From: Deltaproteobacteria bacterium | Lineage (GTDB): Bacteria > Desulfobacterota > Deferrimicrobia > Deferrimicrobiales > Deferrimicrobiaceae | DNA: 64,000 nt | Reading direction: 5' to 3' | NCBI GenBank assembly: GCA_016218975.1 | Contig: JACRCO010000029.1 | Span: 1-64,000, forward strand | Shown: one piece after another, positions 61,324-64,000 of the stretch | Layout: every line of letters starts with the position of its first letter | How positions within the stretch are numbered: the first letter of the stretch is position 1 | Translations under genes and position numbers: made by a program | Notes under the pieces: generated by a model | Database searches by the model: none | What the model was told of the DNA's origin: nothing | What the model saw: the letters and a program-made list of their open reading frames with translations, nothing else

Positions 61324-62328
61324 CTACCTCGACAGGTTCCGGCGGATCGTCAGGTTGAGCATCAGGTCCGGCGCGAAGGCGGGCTTGATGTTTTCGGTGA
61401 CGGAGAATTCGTAAAGGTACCTTTCCGAAGCGTACCGGTAACCGAGGGACGCGAGCGCCGGCTTTTTCCTGAGGGAGGGAAAGATCAGGCCTTCCTGCGG
61501 GAGCGGAGTGTCCTGGATGTAATATTGGGCCACGACGCTGCTCCTCGCCGAGAGCGCTGCTTCGAGCGCCAGCGCGGCGTATCGGTAATCGTCTACAGGC
61601 AGGCGAACGTAACCCCTGATGTCCCCGGCGAAAACCTTGCCCGCGTTTGCGTGGATGACGATCCTGTCGCCGGCCTTCCAGTCCGCAAGGAAGGCGATTT
61701 TTCCATCGAGGCTTCCGTTCCCGTATCCCTTCTTCGCGTTTCCGGTGGGTAATTCCACGTCCGCCATCAATGCCGCCGCGAATCCGCCGGATGAAAAAAG
61801 GGACCGTTTCACGGTTACCCTTATATCTCCCGGCCCGATCCCGCCGCTTTCCCCCCGGACCGCCGTTTGCCCGTCCTTCTTCGCTTCGAAGAAAAACCGG
61901 TTCGCCGATTCGCCGGCTTTCCCCGATTCGATGCCGAAAGCGCGGTGGAAATTGTCGATCCCCTTGTCCAGGAACCCGCTGCCGAAGGTGCGCAGGGGAA
62001 TTTCGACGCCGAATTCGAACGACCCCGACACGGTTTTTTTGTATCTGAACTCCAGCTCGGTCACCTCCGCGTCGATAAGGAATTCGAACCCGCCATCGGA
62101 TTCGATGAAGTCCACGCTGGAGTGAGTCAGGCCGATGGACAGGGAATCACGGTACCCGGCCTGTTCCGGATAGGGGGCGTCCAGGACGGAAACGAGAGGG
62201 AAGGAATTCTTCACCGCGAGCGGGCCTTCCAGGGAATGCGATACCGCCGCGGACAGGATCCATGCAAGGCCCGATACCGCCGCTGCGGCGAAGCGGGCGG
62301 TTCCGGCGGGAATACGTGGTCTTCTCAA
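61324..62328 (-). CDS. DUF3187 family predicted outer-membrane protein
   Basis: 334 aa from a TTG with GGGAA seven bases upstream. It has an N-terminal signal peptide (hydrophobic about 12-28, AAAAVSGLAWILSAAV) and alternating beta-strand patterns typical of outer-membrane beta barrels (SLSIGLTHSSVDFI, GFAAALMADVELPTGNAKKGYG, ALALEAALSARSSVVAQYYIQ). DUF3187 proteins are found in diverse proteobacteria; their function is unknown. Confidence 0.85.
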   Translation of the reverse strand: MRRPRIPAGTARFAAAAVSGLAWILSAAVSHSLEGPLAVKNSFPLVSVLDAPYPEQAGYRDSLSIGLTHSSVDFIESDGGFEFLIDAEVTELEFRYKKTVSGSFEFGVEIPLRTFGSGFLDKGIDNFHRAFGIESGKAGESANRFFFEAKKDGQTAVRGESGGIGPGDIRVTVKRSLFSSGGFAAALMADVELPTGNAKKGYGNGSLDGKIAFLADWKAGDRIVIHANAGKVFAGDIRGYVRLPVDDYRYAALALEAALSARSSVVAQYYIQDTPLPQEGLIFPSLRKKPALASLGYRYASERYLYEFSVTENIKPAFAPDLMLNLTIRRNLSR

Positions 62329-62344
62329 ATTGAAATTCCCGGTT

Positions 62345-63637
62345 TCAGTAGCGGCGGTTGTCGAAGATCCGCTTGGTCTTTCTATCGGACCGCGGGAGGG
62401 ATCCGTACGGCAGGATTTCCACCGTGCAGGACACCATGAGGTTGCGCTTCATGCCGCCGGTGATCGCGCGGGAGAGGGCGGCGTCATACCCTTCGTCAAG
62501 GTTGCCGGCCCGTTCGACCTTGACGGTCATGTAGTCCTTTCCGTCTTCCCCGTGGTCGAACAGTATCTGGTACTCGCTCCCGATGCCCTCCAATTTCGAA
62601 AGCACCTCGTCCGCCTGGCCCGGGTAGATGTTGACGCCCCGGAAGACGACCATGTCGTCGGACCGCCCGAGGATCTTGTCGTGGCGGGGGAGGATGCAGG
62701 CGCACGGACACGTCCCGTCGACGAGACGGGTCAGGTCGCGCGAGCGGTACCTGATCAGGGGCGCCGCTTCTTTCCCCAGCGTCGTGTAGACCATCTCCCC
62801 GATTTCCCCGGGAGCGACGGGGAGAAGGGTCTCGGGGTCGAGGATTTCCAGAATGTAGAAGTCGGCCCAGTAGTGGATCCCCGTCTCGTGGCGGCAGGAG
62901 AGCCCGGTGCCCGGCCCGTACAGCTCGGTAAGCCCGGGAATGTCGTACACCTCTTCCACGCCGAGCAGTTCCTTGATCGTGGCGATCATGGCGTCGCTGG
63001 TTCGCTCCGCTCCCAGGATTATCTTGCGCAGGCGGATGCGGTCCCGGATTCCGCGTTTGTGGACTTCCTCGGCGAGTAGCAGCCCCATCGAGGCGGTGCA
63101 GCAAAGCGCGGTCGTTCCAAGGTCCTGGAGAAACGTGCATTGGAGGTCGAGGTTTCCCGGCCCCGCCGGGATCGTCATGGCGCCGTACCGCTCGGCCCCA
63201 AGCTGGAACCCCACACCGGCCGTCCACAGTCCGTACCCGACGCATATTTGCACCCGGTCTTCCCTGGAGAGCCCCGCCATTTCGTAGCAGCGCGCGAACA
63301 TGTAGAGCCAGTCGTCGATGTCCTTCTGCGTGTAGGCGAGAATCTTCCGCTTTCCGGTCGTGCCGGAGGAAGAATGGATACGGACGATCTCCCGCGGTTC
63401 CACGGACAACAGAGGCAAGGGGTATCCATCCCGCAGGTCCTCGGAGGTGGTGAAGGGGAGGCGCGACAAGTCCTCGAGCGCCCTTATGCTTTCCGGAGTC
63501 ATGCCCGCTTCTTCCAGCTTCTTCCGATAGAAAGTGGAATTCCTCCAGGCGTGGGACACCGTCCACTGCAGGCCCTTCAATTGATGGGGCGCCAGCTCTT
63601 CGGGGGAACCGTATTTCGGTGGGAACCGTTTCAGCAT
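62345..63637 (-). CDS. paaK: Phenylacetate-CoA ligase
   Basis: 430 aa adenylate-forming enzyme that makes phenylacetyl-CoA from phenylacetate, ATP and CoA. AMP-binding motif IHSSSGTTGKRKILAYTQ near residues 93-110; also RVQICVGYGLWTAGVGFQLGAERYG, DIPGLTELYGPG, SRDLTRLVDG and GRSDDMVVFRGVNIYPGQ. It precedes the IorB-like gene on the same strand by 14 bases, as in other anaerobes where indolepyruvate oxidoreductase and PaaK handle aromatic amino acid breakdown. Confidence 0.95.
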   Translation of the reverse strand: MLKRFPPKYGSPEELAPHQLKGLQWTVSHAWRNSTFYRKKLEEAGMTPESIRALEDLSRLPFTTSEDLRDGYPLPLLSVEPREIVRIHSSSGTTGKRKILAYTQKDIDDWLYMFARCYEMAGLSREDRVQICVGYGLWTAGVGFQLGAERYGAMTIPAGPGNLDLQCTFLQDLGTTALCCTASMGLLLAEEVHKRGIRDRIRLRKIILGAERTSDAMIATIKELLGVEEVYDIPGLTELYGPGTGLSCRHETGIHYWADFYILEILDPETLLPVAPGEIGEMVYTTLGKEAAPLIRYRSRDLTRLVDGTCPCACILPRHDKILGRSDDMVVFRGVNIYPGQADEVLSKLEGIGSEYQILFDHGEDGKDYMTVKVERAGNLDEGYDAALSRAITGGMKRNLMVSCTVEILPYGSLPRSDRKTKRIFDNRRY

Positions 63638-63651
63638 GCCGGTGAAAGACT

Positions 63652-64000
63652 TTATCGCTTTCCGTGCAGGATTCCAAGGGCAAGGGCCGAGATCGACGCC
63701 GCGACGAGGCTCTCCTTTCCACCGGCCCTGTGTCGGAGCGCTTCCCGGATATCATCCGGCGAGCAGAAGAGCCGCCCTCCATGATCGGCCGCGCCGAGAC
63801 GTGAAAGCGCGAAGCCGAGGAGGACAAGGTTGGCCGACCGGAAAGCGCCCGACTCCCGCGCCAGTCCGTCGGCATCCACTGCGTGGGCATTCTCGCCTCC
63901 TTCAGGCGCGCCCCCCCGCGCGGAATTGACCACGATCCAGCCGCCGGGCTTCAGGAATCCCCTGTGCAGCGAGAAGTACTCATCCTTCAGCGCGATAAGC
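63652..64000 (-). CDS. iorB: Indolepyruvate ferredoxin oxidoreductase subunit beta, C-terminal part
   Basis: Partial; the gene continues beyond the end of the window. The visible reading frame begins LIALKDEYFSLHRGFLKPGGWIVVNSARGG and ends GILHGKR, with AVDADGLARESGAFRSANLVLLGFALSRLG, typical of the gamma-type domain of 2-oxoacid oxidoreductases, of which IorB is the best fit next to paaK. It is oriented to be transcribed before paaK in one operon. Confidence 0.8.
   Translation of the reverse strand, partial: LIALKDEYFSLHRGFLKPGGWIVVNSARGGAPEGGENAHAVDADGLARESGAFRSANLVLLGFALSRLGAADHGGRLFCSPDDIREALRHRAGGKESLVAASISALALGILHGKR

Noticed and set aside
1-64000. CRISPR arrays, transposases, tRNA or rRNA genes
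   Set aside because: No regularly spaced direct repeats, transposase motifs or recognisable RNA gene was seen on reading both strands.

Overview
The window is a high-GC (clearly above 60 %) chromosomal segment dominated by one large flagellar, chemotaxis and flagellar-glycosylation locus of a Gram-negative bacterium. An L-ring lipoprotein (FlgH), a P-ring protein (FlgI), a predicted outer-membrane DUF3187 protein, sigma-54- and sigma-28-type promoters, a CsrA-FliW pair and a PaaK-IorB gene pair at the end together suggest an anaerobic deltaproteobacterial (Desulfobacterota, Geobacter-like) lineage. That assignment is inferred from gene content and order; no rRNA or marker gene is present.

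Layout. 0-4.8 kb: export and regulatory genes flhA-flhF-flhG-fliA. 4.8-17.3 kb: chemotaxis block (HEAT-repeat protein, CheR, two CheY-like regulators, CheA, a CheW-CheZ fusion, two chemoreceptors, CheB, CheW, an HDOD protein and two small proteins), closed by a rho-independent terminator. 17.3-29.2 kb: rod, ring and hook genes flgFGAHIJ behind a sigma-54-type promoter, then flgM-flgN-flgK-flgL behind a sigma-28 promoter, csrA-fliW, a FliK-like protein, an FlhB C-terminal-like protein and an HD-GYP protein. 29.2-40.2 kb, minus strand: a six-gene glycan/modification operon (rfbC-like, rfbD-like, NAD-epimerase, a methyltransferase-GT2-GT4 fusion, a giant protein with three radical SAM modules, a methyltransferase-TPR protein). 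40.2-44.0 kb: filament genes fliC-flaG-fliD-fliS-fliT. 44.0-52.8 kb: five more glycosyltransferases around an AT-rich divergent promoter region. 52.8-58.6 kb: a small sigma-28 gene, a response regulator with GAF and HD-GYP domains, a PilZ protein and two different stator pairs. 58.6-59.4 kb: a non-coding block rich in perfect hairpins. 59.4-64 kb: a soluble GAF chemoreceptor, DUF523, DUF3187, phenylacetate-CoA ligase and a truncated indolepyruvate oxidoreductase subunit.

How it fits together. FliA (sigma-28) and its anti-sigma factor FlgM are both encoded here, and sequences of the form TNAA-N15/16-(G/A)CCGATAA lie before flgM, fliC, a cheW, the chemotaxis block, a small orphan gene and the soluble receptor. 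Sites of the form (T/A)GGCA-N6-TTGCT (GG and GC ten bases apart) lie before flgF and before all three glycosylation transcription units, so sugar-modification genes appear to be timed with middle flagellar genes. The flagellin mRNA leader carries two consecutive hairpins with ANGGA hexaloops, the second overlapping the ribosome binding site, which with csrA-fliW predicts a FliW-CsrA-flagellin translational switch. The least familiar elements are the three-module radical SAM protein and the CheW-CheZ fusion.
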